From: Hydrangea macrophylla | Taxonomy: Eukaryota; Streptophyta; Magnoliopsida; Cornales; Hydrangeaceae | Assembly: GCA_033977485.1 (NCBI GenBank) | Contig: CM066988.1 | Location: 52,141,649 to 52,205,648, forward strand | Length of the DNA: 64,000 bases | Direction: 5' to 3' | In this document: piece after piece, positions 34,758 through 46,644 of the stretch | How positions within the stretch are numbered: the first letter of the stretch is position 1 | Layout: every line of letters begins with the position of its first letter | Notes under the pieces: model-generated | What the model saw: the letters and a program-made list of their open reading frames with translations, nothing else | Databases searched by the model: none | What the model was told of the DNA's origin: nothing | Translations under genes and position numbers: made by a program

Positions 34758-35457
34758 TTCTTCACTTTTCTCCACCCATCCACACTATATATCTATCTGT
34801 CACTCAATTACCCTTTTGTATTCACAAGCTTTCATTTGGATCTGTCTCTGAATTTGGCTTCCTGGGTATGTTTGAATAGCTCTTGTTTTGCTTGATTTAA
34901 TCTTAAAAAGTCACATGTGTCTCAATCATACTCTATATACTTTATTTTTTTGGACAAATATGTATATATATTCATAGATGTATGTACCTATTAGTGAATG
35001 TTGTATTGTGGGTATGTGTATTATTAGTCTCTTGTCTTAAATGTACTTAGTTCATCCACCAATCTGTACGCACCAATCTTTTTCTCAATCATAAACTTTC
35101 CTTGATGGGTGTTTATTGATGTGTTCTTAATTTACTTGGTGTTGTCTTGAATTTGTTTAAATTGAATTAAATTATGGTAGGTGATGAAGATCTGAAAACC
35201 CATGATGAGAAAGAAAGTGATGGGGGTGATACTAGCTCTCCCATGTCCCAGGATCACCTGAACCAGCAGCATTCATTTACTGAGGAAATTGAACATAATG
35301 GATCGAGCACGCAGAGAGTGGGAGTAGAGGAGGTGGGTGTTGTTCAGATTGATAGTAATTTGAAACCTGAGAATGCATCTGAGAGTAAGAATATCAGAAT
35401 TGAGTCTGCAAAAGAATTGCATAATAGAGCCTCATCTGAGGAAAGTCGAAGCTCCAC

Positions 35458-35489
<32 letters not shown>

Positions 35490-36223
35490 ATTCGGATGAT
35501 GAGTCTCGAGTTGTTGAGAAGGAAATAGTGGTGGTGGAGGCCGGGGATTCGAAAGAGGAGTCTTATGATTTGGTTTCTGAAACTACTTTTGGGGATAAAA
35601 TTTATGCATTGGAGACTCAAGTTGTCAATAGTGTTCGAGCCGAAGAGGCCTTGGATAAGGTCTCATTGCCTGAAGAGGTAGTTCATGTCACCAAGAGTGC
35701 TGAAATTGACACTTCTGTGATTTCTGGTTTGGTTGAACCGGAGTTTAAGGAAAATGGGGGTAAGACTTTGCCATCTGGGAATGATAATTCTGGTGTTTCT
35801 TCTGTTTCGGCACATTTGGAATCAGAACGGAAGGGAGATATAGTGGTTACAACATCAGAGCAAAATGAAGATAAATTGTTGTTGTCATTTAATCCTCCAA
35901 GAGGTGATACTAGTAACGGGGCAGAACATGTCAAAGACTTAGAGATTCCTGAATCCTCGGATAGCCAGGTACGGCCCCTATCATTTTCTTGTTTGGTGGT
36001 CCGGTTAATCATTTACGTATATATATATATATATATATGTATAAACACACACACATGCACATGCATATATATGGTTTTGGCTACATTGAGCAAATACTTA
36101 TTCGGCTTTAATTGTTGAAATGATTTGCAGCATCTGGTAGCTTCAGCTCCACGACCGGTGCAAACAACTTCTTGGAAGAGTTGCTGTGGACTATTTGAGA
36201 TGTTAACCGGCTCCAATAGATAA
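34627..36223 (+). CDS. Conserved plant protein of unknown function (three exons, 319 aa)
   Basis: Exons are 34627-34705, 35181-35968 and 36131-36223. All borders are GT/AG and the phases agree (a Gly codon is split across the first junction; the second falls between codons). The first ATG of the leader starts a Lys-rich, probably nuclear-targeting head (SGSKKRKAAKKRKEKEAH). The middle is acidic and low in predicted order, with a run of Ser encoded by an AGT repeat at 35457-35488. The end HLVASAPRPVQTTSWKSCC plus GLFEMLTGSNR is compact and conserved-looking. I recall plant proteins with this basic head and a Cys-Cys-Gly-Leu-Phe tail, annotated only as uncharacterised. Intron 1 has a long CT microsatellite and intron 2 an AT/CA one. 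No transposon lies inside the gene. No biochemical role can be inferred. Confidence 0.85.
34708..34755. repeat. CT microsatellite in intron 1 of the host gene
   Basis: About 23 uninterrupted CT units start almost directly after the splice donor (exon 1 ends 34705). Confidence 0.95.
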
Positions 36224-36573
36224 TTTCAGGTTGGGGAAGCTTTTAAATATCAAGATAGAATTATAGTTTTTGTTTTTGTTGTGCTTTGGCAGTTGCTCTT
36301 TGTTATTGTGTAGGTTAAGGCTTGGTAAGTTAATTGACTGTCGTAATTGCTATTGCTTTTATGTTCAAGACGTGTTAGTTGTTTTTCCTCATATAATTCG
36401 GTTATAGGATATTGTTTATGTAGAAAAAAGTTAATTATCTTAGAATTGCTTGAATACAACCAACCCAATTGTGGGTTTATACAGAGATTACAATGACTCG
36501 AATAATAAATAAAGATGAAATATTAGAGAATAGAAATAAAATCAATTCTTTGACTTCGCCTTATTTTTGTTCA
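36224..36573 (+). other. 3' flank of the host gene
   Basis: Probable 3' untranslated region and flank. A possible polyadenylation signal cluster (AATAATAAATAAAG) lies at about 36500-36515. It ends at the GTTCA target duplicate of the copia-type solo LTR. Confidence 0.5.
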
Positions 36574-38039
36574 TGTCGAAATTTGGCTAAATTTCTCATA
36601 CTGGATTCTTGCTCGAGCAAGCCACTCGGGTGAGGTTGGCGATTTTGGAGGCTGTAATGTCACTAGAGCGAACACGGTGATGATGTGCGAGAACCAGGTT
36701 TCCTAATCTGATTGAGAGAGCAGATTGGGGTAGTTTCTAACGGTGATTGGTTTCCTAATTATATGGGAATGCTTGCAAGGCAAGTTTCTTAGTGGAGAAG
36801 ACTTACCATGTCGGTAATCTTACTACTACTAGGATTTGGCAAGGTATTATTATATATAAATAGAAACCTATGGTGAAGAAAAGGGTATCGTGAAACTAGA
36901 CATAAAATCAAAGTCCTTGAGAGAGACACAAGAAAGAGTGTGGAGCTTCAGCTCACAAGTGGGTTTCGACCTAACCAGATTATGGAGGGGCAATGGCTGC
37001 AAGGGTGCAATTGTGGAGGCAGCGGATGGTTGTAAAGCTACAATGATGAAGAAAATGTTCTTCTTTATGAGATCCTTGGCGGAGGGGGGAGTAAACGGTG
37101 AATCCTGAGAGGTGACGGAGAGAGTAATTGGTGTGTCCTCATGTGGAGGAGCACTTGACATGTCAAGTGGTTAGCCTGGATGGAAGCTTTATTTAGTTGA
37201 GTTAGAATATAAATGTCCATTCATGTGTGAGAGAACTCAAGAAAGAGTTGAGAGTAAGGATCAAAATTTCGTTTCGGTCTGCCAAGAAACGGAACTGTTT
37301 TGGAAACAATTTGGAAACATGTGGAAACACTGGAAAAAGTTGGAAACATTGAGAAACATGGGGAAACACAACTTCAATCTTAACTATATGCATGTGTATA
37401 GCTAATAATTAATTAATTGGACCTTTGAGAGGTTTATATATGTAGTTACTTTAAAAATATGTAGTTCAAATAGAAAATACATGAGGATTGAGTCACCAAT
37501 CTACTGTCAAACACTTCATAGAATAAAAAGTTACATAAAAGCACATAGTAAGCTAACTAGCCATCTCCAAAATAAAATGATAGTTCATATGTCAAATACA
37601 CATCCATATGATTATTTCGATGGAAACAAACATGTTTCGATGGAAGTAAATGAAACGATGTGGAACCGTAGATCTATTTCGATAGAAACAATCATGTTTC
37701 GATGGAATCCATGGAATTCGAGATTCCATGGCTGTTTCGTTTCCATGACCCAGGAAACGGAAACGTTTCGGTCGTTTCGATGGAAATAAAAGGAAGTTTT
37801 GATCCTTGGTTGAGAGTGAGTATGAGTGCAACGTGAGCGCATTCATATGTGTGATGTCCTCAAAGAGTGGCTTGTAATCTTTATCAATAAAAGAGTAGTC
37901 ATTCTTTGTGGTGGTGGATTAGCCCTGTGGGGTGAGCCACGTGAAATTTTGTCTTGTGTGTGTGTTCTGTCTTGCTCTTGTCATTGGTTTCGTGTGAATT
38001 GTCTTGGATGATTGATTTTGGGGGCCCACTGGCACAACA
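36574..38039 (+). mobile_element. Copia-type solo LTR with a nested MITE
   Basis: Flanked by perfect GTTCA duplications (36569-36573 and 38040-38044). It starts TGTCGAAATTTGG and ends GGGGGCCCACTGGCACAACA. A TATA box (TTATATATAAATAG, about 36849), a poly(A)-type signal (CAATAAAAG, about 37885) and the R-U5-like TGAGCCACGTGAAATTTTGT (about 37932) are in the expected order. Without the MITE and its duplicate it is about 900 bp. It lies about 350 bp downstream of the host gene stop in the same orientation. Confidence 0.8.
37256..37808. mobile_element. Mutator-type MITE
   Basis: A 9-bp target duplication GTTGAGAGT (37247-37255 and 37809-37817) surrounds an element whose ends AAGGATCAAAATTTC and (inverted) AAGGATCAAAACTTC match at 14 of 15 positions. 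Nine-base duplications point to Mutator-like transposase. The subterminal zones are full of repeated GAAAC/GTTTC: TGGAAACA many times at 37310-37370 and TTTCGATGGAA several times at 37616-37790. There is no coding capacity in 553 bp. Confidence 0.8.
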
Positions 38040-38044
38040 GTTCA

Positions 38045-38635
38045 GCATACGGACAATCATTCATGTGGACATCAGTACATTGACTAATTTGATTGAGAAA
38101 CCTATACAGTGTTTTTTTGGTCATATAGCAAGCAACTGCACAAACAAAAATGGTCTATATAAGTCTAAACCCACAAACGGGTTCTCCAAAATAATCTAAT
38201 CAATATCATTTCTTTTGTCTTCAGGAGAGCATCCCCCAAGGCCCCAAAAGAACACACGCACACACATGCTAGGAATCTATTTAGCAATTTTTACAAATTC
38301 TTCACATTGTTCAAGCATCTTTTGGTAGATTTTCGTCCACTACGGTGCCAAAACTTTGCCCAAAGCAAAATTTGTTTTCAGATTATCAACATTACAAAAA
38401 AAGTTTCAAGAAACATATTAACATTGACAGTCTCATTAACATTAGCCAATTCATACTTCTAAATTCTAACATTGGTATTCCAGCCACATTGATAGGCTTC
38501 TAATGTTTATATCCCAGCCACTTATTTGTCAACTACTGTAGCCACTAGTCCACGCATCTTTAACATCGTAGCTTAGAACTGAATTAAGGAGAAAGTGTTG
38601 TTGAAAGATGTAGGTGTCGGATGCTCTGGGTGTGT
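38045..38635. other. Unique DNA between two retroelements
   Basis: AT-rich host DNA with no convincing gene. A short CA-rich tract lies near 38250-38270. Confidence 0.4.
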
Positions 38636-40930
38636 TGTCACACCCCGATTTTTGAACAACCAAATATTCAATCCAGAGCTTGTATCCGGACTAATATTCA
38701 ATTATCAAAAATCACGAGAGTGACACCCTCACACAAGCTAAATGATAATTTATTAAAAACAGTATTTAATACTCCTTAAGTAAAGACATGTGATCTTGTG
38801 TTTTAAAAAAAAAACTCTTTATTAATAAACATGTATTCCCAAACATCCATTTCATTATAAAAGAACTAAAGTTCCATTATAAATATTATATCACTTTTCA
38901 ATTTAAAAAAAAAACATCATTTTCATAAATAAAATGTCCACATACAGAGTTCAGCGGGAATAAAAATAAATAAGAATAAAATCTATACATCTATTGGTCA
39001 GAGTAACTACAACGTTCCCAATACCCAATATACCATATTTATTACAATTATACATACTGGCCCACAATGCCAGAAAATAAAATACAATCAAGTACAACAA
39101 AAATAAGTACAACTCCAATAATAAACAACACAACGACTATCTCTTCTCCCAAACAGAAGCTCCAACGAAAATCTCCAAAAACTAAACCTGCACAAATACA
39201 TTCGACTACGTTTCATATAGAAACGCCCCCGAATGTATAACACACTCGGGTCAGTCACATGACTGGTATGAGTTAAACAAAACAACAAGTCTTAGGGATC
39301 CAACTTGAACCCGTAGACAACAAATTACACTACAATACTCTTGGGTCAAGACAGGTAGTTCCACACACATATTTGGACAAAAGGGTAGTTTCCATTTATG
39401 TGGTGGCAAGTAGTTTCTTGCCCAAAACCCAAAGTTACTACGAGTTTTATACTTACCTCAGATATCTATGGTGAGCCAGCCCTGCATAAAAGTTAGTGGG
39501 CCCACCATCCTGTAAATCGAACGATCACAAACAATGCGAATAATTCCATACCCAAACCGTTCACATTCTAACTCAAACATCGCGTTCATTATTTCACGCT
39601 TATCAGTCTTATGAAATAATCCATTTTTCATTATTTATTAACTTTAAATTTATCTTTGCATTCCCTAGCTTCACCACTTGGCCACCCTCCATGGTACAGC
39701 CCACACATATATCCCATGTGTGCCCAGACATATTACCAACACCCACTCTGGTGCTAGTTTGGTTGGGGTATCAACCAAACCAGGTATACACACAGAAGGC
39801 TAGTCAATATGCCTAGACGTCTAACAACATAAGCCGAGCATAAGGCTTAGGCCAGCTTGATCACGAAGCCACTGGCAAAAAGTACACTCAACAAGTCTTA
39901 AGCCAGCTTGATCACGAAGCCACTGGCAAAAGAGTGCGAGCTACCAAAAACAGTAACACAACAACGGGAGTGGTGAACACTAAAGAACTATGTTGCGATT
40001 ATCACTTATCGTTCGTATTATCTCAAAAATTATGAATTTTACGCTTATCACAAAGTTCCGTCTCATCATAGTCCAATCACATCTTTAACTTTTAGATACA
40101 TTCTAATTTCTTACAAAAAAAGGCTTTATCAATTAACCCATAACAATCTTTCCTCAATAATTTCCAATCAAATTACAAGATCTCTAATATACTATTCAAC
40201 GTATCTAATTTACTCATTTTTATCAAAATGACCACAAAAGAAAGTCAGTAATTTCAGGTACAAATACCTCAACCAAATATTCAATATTAGCATACATAAA
40301 GCACCTAATAAGAAATCACATTCTCCAATTTTGCACGTTGAACTATATTGAAAACTGCTACTGTAATCTTAAATTTCTGCCCAAACGGTGCAGAATCAGG
40401 AAAAATACTATTAGACGAAAAACGTGCAGAATCACGTTTTACATGAGACACGCGGACAGAATGTTCAAATACAAAGCCACGATTTTCTAATAATTTTCTA
40501 AAGTTTCTGCGACTGTGTGAATTACACAAAAACGAATTTCACATATATTTTCTTACAAACATAAATATTTTACCTATGGTTTTGATCAAACTAACGATTC
40601 ATCTAACCCTTTCGAATACCCTAATGTCATGATCGCAAGGTCACACGAAGGGGAAATAAGCTATCTAAATTACTTCAACAATATCCATTACAAAGATTTA
40701 ACCCTAACAATTAAATTAAATGTGTATGTACTAATAAAGTTACTCCCATATACACATATACATACGTGTGTATATATATATATATATGAATACACAAAGT
40801 TTAACTCACCAAGTTTGGGTAAAAATTGATAACAACGAGCGCCCGCGATTGTACACGTGACCACAGACCCGAGACCGTACGTTCTCCTTCTTCTCCCTTT
40901 TCTTCTTCTTCTTCTTCTTCTTCTTCTTCT

Positions 40931-40964
<34 letters not shown>

Positions 40965-41523
40965 TCGGCGGCTGTGAAAGGAGGGGAAGGAGGTTTGCCT
41001 AACCTATGTTAATATTATAAATATATATGTTATGATACCTAGTTAACTAATACCCACAATATTATATATTATATTATATATATAACCTAACTCACACACA
41101 CACCACATCAAACACACACAAAAATATATATATATAAATCCCGTTTTTCTTCTTGTGGGCTCACAAAAGAGACCTATATGAGCCCAGAATGCAGTACAAA
41201 GTATTAAAATGAGTAGCCCAATTGGTACCCATGACCCCGGTACTAAGTTTTAATGTTAATTACATTATTTAACACATTCGCGGGCCTATAAACACTATAT
41301 AACAAAAATACATATCAACTCTTCATTTTATTTTTTTACAAATATAAATTAATAAAATATAACTTTCAAACTAAACGCGCTCACTCATGATTTAATTGAT
41401 ACATCTACCAAACACTTAAATTTTTCGAACACATGTCTTACATAGGTACACTCGTATAACATTGCTAATTGAAATTTCAATAAAAATATTATTTAAACAC
41501 TTACAAATTTTCGGGTTGTTACA
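38636..41523 (-). repeat. LTR copy 1 of the triple-LTR element
   Basis: 2888 bp. Contains a 30-bp direct repeat (GCCAGCTTGATCACGAAGCC onward, 39851 and 39902, 51 bp apart), a TTC/CT microsatellite at 40896-40961 and AT/CA-rich tracts at 41040-41130. Minus-strand frames of 60-123 codons recur in each copy but show no known domain. Confidence 0.9.
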
Positions 41524-42631
41524 TTCTACCCTCCTTAAAGAAATTTCGTCCCGAAATTTGGGGTACAACCAATACAGATAATTAATATGCATGACGTTAA
41601 ACATACAATGAAAGCAATCCAACATCGAAGTGTCACTATCGTTTAACTCCCGACAGTAATGAGACCTGGTACCTCGAGCGAATAATCCAAACAAGGAAAC
41701 ACTCATGTATATACCCATAGTCTCATATAGTCGCTTGTTAAATTTTAACAGACACACAAGACACAACACTAGTAAGGTAAAGCACATGATTTCACATAAA
41801 GCACTAGATATTAATCATTTATTAAAAGCAACAATTGATTAATTTCACAAAGATATGACTACGTGTATGCACATGTTCCCCTCTTACTGTGTCCCGCACA
41901 ACACTTCATCGGGATATCCAATACTTACTCACCGCTCCAGCCACATCTGAGAAATATTTACTAGTACTGAAGAGAAATATATCCTTGTCTGTTAATAATC
42001 AGAAATCAAGAAGATCCGTAATAATAGACGGTTGTACAGAACACCCATAGAGAATATGGCAGATTCGCCGATAGTGTAAGAAGTCCAAATGCCCAATAGA
42101 TGAAGTCCAATAATCAACTCAGTAGATAATAAAAGGGACAATAGAAATCCTGCTGATAAAATAATAAGTCTTCTGAGAATAAGAGAATCCCGATACTCCA
42201 ATAGAATAATACCCTTCTGAATGTTAAGTTGACACTGCCAGATAATAATAACTCGAAGAAGATATTCCAGTACTACTCCTGAACTCAACCGCCTGACGAA
42301 GAAAATTACATCTCCCCTCTAATATTTCATCCCATGATAATTAAAATGATGCATGCTCTACTAATCAATATTAAATAACGTTTTACCAATGCTCCTAATA
42401 TGGTATACATTTAAAATCAACTAATTTTTTTTTTTTAATTATTTTATATATATATATATATATTTTTAATAATAGGTACACATCTGTAGTTAACTTTTAC
42501 ATAAGTAAACACATAGACACACATGACCCGAACCCAATAAATCGCAAACCTATAACTCTGACCAACTCCTTACTCCACATTCCGAGGATCACCTAGACTC
42601 GCTAAGCTAACCTTAAGCTCTGATACCAAAC
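41524..42631 (-). other. Internal region 1 of the triple-LTR element
   Basis: 1108 bp. The minus-strand primer binding site TGGTATCAGAGC corresponds to plus-strand 42617-42628, three bases from the LTR. The purine tract next to the other LTR corresponds to plus-strand 41527-41537. The 98- and 123-codon minus-strand frames here lack retroviral motifs. Confidence 0.85.
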
Positions 42632-44933
42632 TGTCACACCCCGATTTTTGAACAACCAAATATTCAATCCAGAGCTTGTATCCGGACTAATATTCAATTA
42701 TCAAAAATCACGAGAGTGACACCCTCACACAAGCTAAATGATAATTTATTAAAAACAGTATTTAATACTCCTTAAGTAAAGACATGTGATCTTGTGTTTT
42801 AAAAAAAAACTCTTTATTAATAAACATGTATTCCCAAACATCCATTTCATTATAAAAGAACTAAAGTTCCATTATAAATATTATATCACTTTTCAATTTA
42901 AAAAAAAAACATCATTTTCATAAATAAAATGTCCACATACAGAGTTCAGCGGGAATAAAAATAAATAAGAATAAAATCTATACATCTATTGGTCAGAGTA
43001 ACTACAACGTTCCCAATACCCAATATACCATATTTATTACAATTATACATACTGGCCCACAATGCCAGAAAATAAAATACAATCAAGTACAACAAAAATA
43101 AGTACAACTCCAATAATAAACAACACAACGACTATCTCTTCTCCCAAACAGAAGCTCCAACGAAAATCTCCAAAAACTAAACCTGCACAAATACATTCGA
43201 CTACGTTTCATATAGAAACGCCCCCGAATGTATAACACACTCGGGTCAGTCACATGACTGGTATGAGTTAAACAAAACAACAAGTCTTAGGGATCCAACT
43301 TGAACCCGTAGACAACAAATTACACTACAATACTCTTGGGTCAAGACAGGTAGTTCCACACACATATTTGGACAAAAGGGTAGTTTCCATTTATGTGGTG
43401 GCAAGTAGTTTCTTGCCCAAAACCCAAAGTTACTACGAGTTTTATACTTACCTCAGATATCTATGGTGAGCCAGCCCTGCATAAAAGTTAGTGGGCCCAC
43501 CATCCTGTAAATCGAACGATCACAAACAATGCGAATAATTCCATACCCAAACCGTTCACATTCTAACTCAAACATCGCGTTCATTATTTCACGCTTATCA
43601 GTCTTATGAAATAATCCATTTTTCATTATTTATTAACTTTAAATTTATCTTTGCATTCCCTAGCTTCACCACTTGGCCACCCTCCATGGTACAGCCCACA
43701 CATATATCCCATGTGTGCCCAGACATATTACCAACACCCACTCTGGTGCTAGTTTGGTTGGGGTATCAACCAAACCAGGTATACACACAGAAGGCTAGTC
43801 AATATGCCTAGACGTCTAACAACATAAGCCGAGCATAAGGCTTAGGCCAGCTTGATCACGAAGCCACTGGCAAAAAGTACACTCAACAAGTCTTAAGCCA
43901 GCTTGATCACGAAGCCACTGGCAAAAGAGTGCGAGCTACCAAAAACAGTAACACAACAACGGGAGTGGTGAACACTAAAGAACTATGTTGCGATTATCAC
44001 TTATCGTTCGTATTATCTCAAAAATTATGAATTTTACGCTTATCACAAAGTTCCGTCTCATCATAGTCCAATCACATCTTTAACTTTTAGATACATTCTA
44101 ATTTCTTACAAAAAAAGGCTTTATCAATTAACCCATAACAATCTTTCCTCAATAATTTCCAATCAAATTACAAGATCTCTAATATACTATTCAACGTATC
44201 TAATTTACTCATTTTTATCAAAATGACCACAAAAGAAAGTCAGTAATTTCAGGTACAAATACCTCAACCAAATATTCAATATTAGCATACATAAAGCACC
44301 TAATAAGAAATCACATTCTCCAATTTTGCACGTTGAACTATATTGAAAACTGCTACTGTAATCTTAAATTTCTGCCCAAACGGTGCAGAATCAGGAAAAA
44401 TACTATTAGACGAAAAACGTGCAGAATCACGTTTTACATGAGACACGCGGACAGAATGTTCAAATACAAAGCCACGATTTTCTAATAATTTTCTAAAGTT
44501 TCTGCGACTGTGTGAATTACACAAAAACGAATTTCACATATATTTTCTTACAAACATAAATATTTTACCTATGGTTTTGATCAAACTAACGATTCATCTA
44601 ACCCTTTCGAATACCCTAATGTCATGATCGCAAGGTCACACGAAGGGGAAATAAGCTATCTAAATTACTTCAACAATATCCATTACAAAGATTTAACCCT
44701 AACAATTAAATTAAATGTGTATGTACTAATAAAGTTACTCCCATATACACATATACATACGTGTGTATATATATATATATATATGAATACACAAAGTTTA
44801 ACTCACCAAGTTTGGGTAAAAATTGATAACAACGAGCGCCCGCGATTGTACACGTGACCACAGACCCGAGACCGTACGTTCTCCTTCTTCTCCCTTTTCT
44901 TCTTCTTCTTCTTCTTCTTCTTCTTCTTCTTCT

Positions 44934-44977
<44 letters not shown>

Positions 44978-45536
44978 TCGGCGGCTGTGAAAGGAGGGGA
45001 AGGAGGTTTGCCTAACCTATGTTAATATTATAAATATATATGTTATGATACCTAGTTAACTAATACCCACAATATTATATATTATATTATATATATAACC
45101 TAACTCACACACACACCACATCAAACACACACAAAAATATATATATATAAATCCCGTTTTTCTTCTTGTGGGCTCACAAAAGAGACCTATATGAGCCCAG
45201 AATGCAGTACAAAGTATTAAAATGAGTAGCCCAATTGGTACCCATGACCCCGGTACTAAGTTTTAATGTTAATTACATTATTTAACACATTCGCGGGCCT
45301 ATAAACACTATATAACAAAAATACATATCAACTCTTCATTTTATTTTTTTACAAATATAAATTAATAAAATATAACTTTCAAACTAAACGCGCTCACTCA
45401 TGATTTAATTGATACATCTACCAAACACTTAAATTTTTCGAACACATGTCTTACATAGGTACACTCGTATAACATTGCTAATTGAAATTTCAATAAAAAT
45501 ATTATTTAAACACTTACAAATTTTCGGGTTGTTACA
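42632..45536 (-). repeat. LTR copy 2 of the triple-LTR element
   Basis: 2905 bp, essentially identical to copies 1 and 3. It is longer because of its TA run (about 44766-44783) and its TTC/CT run (about 44898-44974). Confidence 0.9.
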
Positions 45537-46644
45537 TTCTACCCTCCTTAAAGAAATTTCGTCCCGAAATTTGGGGTACAACCAATACAGATAATTAATA
45601 TGCATGACGTTAAACATACAATGAAAGCAATCCAACATCGAAGTGTCACTATCGTTTAACTCCCGACAGTAATGAGACCTGGTACCTCGAGCGAATAATC
45701 CAAACAAGGAAACACTCATGTATATACCCATAGTCTCATATAGTCGCTTGTTAAATTTTAACAGACACACAAGACACAACACTAGTAAGGTAAAGCACAT
45801 GATTTCACATAAAGCACTAGATATTAATCATTTATTAAAAGCAACAATTGATTAATTTCACAAAGATATGACTACGTGTATGCACATGTTCCCCTCTTAC
45901 TGTGTCCCGCACAACACTTCATCGGGATATCCAATACTTACTCACCGCTCCAGCCACATCTGAGAAATATTTACTAGTACTGAAGAGAAATATATCCTTG
46001 TCTGTTAATAATCAGAAATCAAGAAGATCCGTAATAATAGACGGTTGTACAGAACACCCATAGAGAATATGGCAGATTCGCCGATAGTGTAAGAAGTCCA
46101 AATGCCCAATAGATGAAGTCCAATAATCAACTCAGTAGATAATAAAAGGGACAATAGAAATCCTGCTGATAAAATAATAAGTCTTCTGAGAATAAGAGAA
46201 TCCCGATACTCCAATAGAATAATACCCTTCTGAATGTTAAGTTGACACTGCCAGATAATAATAACTCGAAGAAGATATTCCAGTACTACTCCTGAACTCA
46301 ACCGCCTGACGAAGAAAATTACATCTCCCCTCTAATATTTCATCCCATGATAATTAAAATGATGCATGCTCTACTAATCAATATTAAATAACGTTTTACC
46401 AATGCTCCTAATATGGTATACATTTAAAATCAACTAATTTTTTTTTTTTAATTATTTTATATATATATATATATATTTTTAATAATAGGTACACATCTGT
46501 AGTTAACTTTTACATAAGTAAACACATAGACACACATGACCCGAACCCAATAAATCGCAAACCTATAACTCTGACCAACTCCTTACTCCACATTCCGAGG
46601 ATCACCTAGACTCGCTAAGCTAACCTTAAGCTCTGATACCAAAC
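45537..46644 (-). other. Internal region 2 of the triple-LTR element
   Basis: 1108 bp, the same length and apparently the same sequence as internal region 1. Primer binding site at plus-strand 46630-46641. Confidence 0.85.

Noticed and set aside
35432..35620. Minus-strand Thr-rich frame
   Set aside because: Antisense shadow of the poly-Ser AGT repeat in the host gene.
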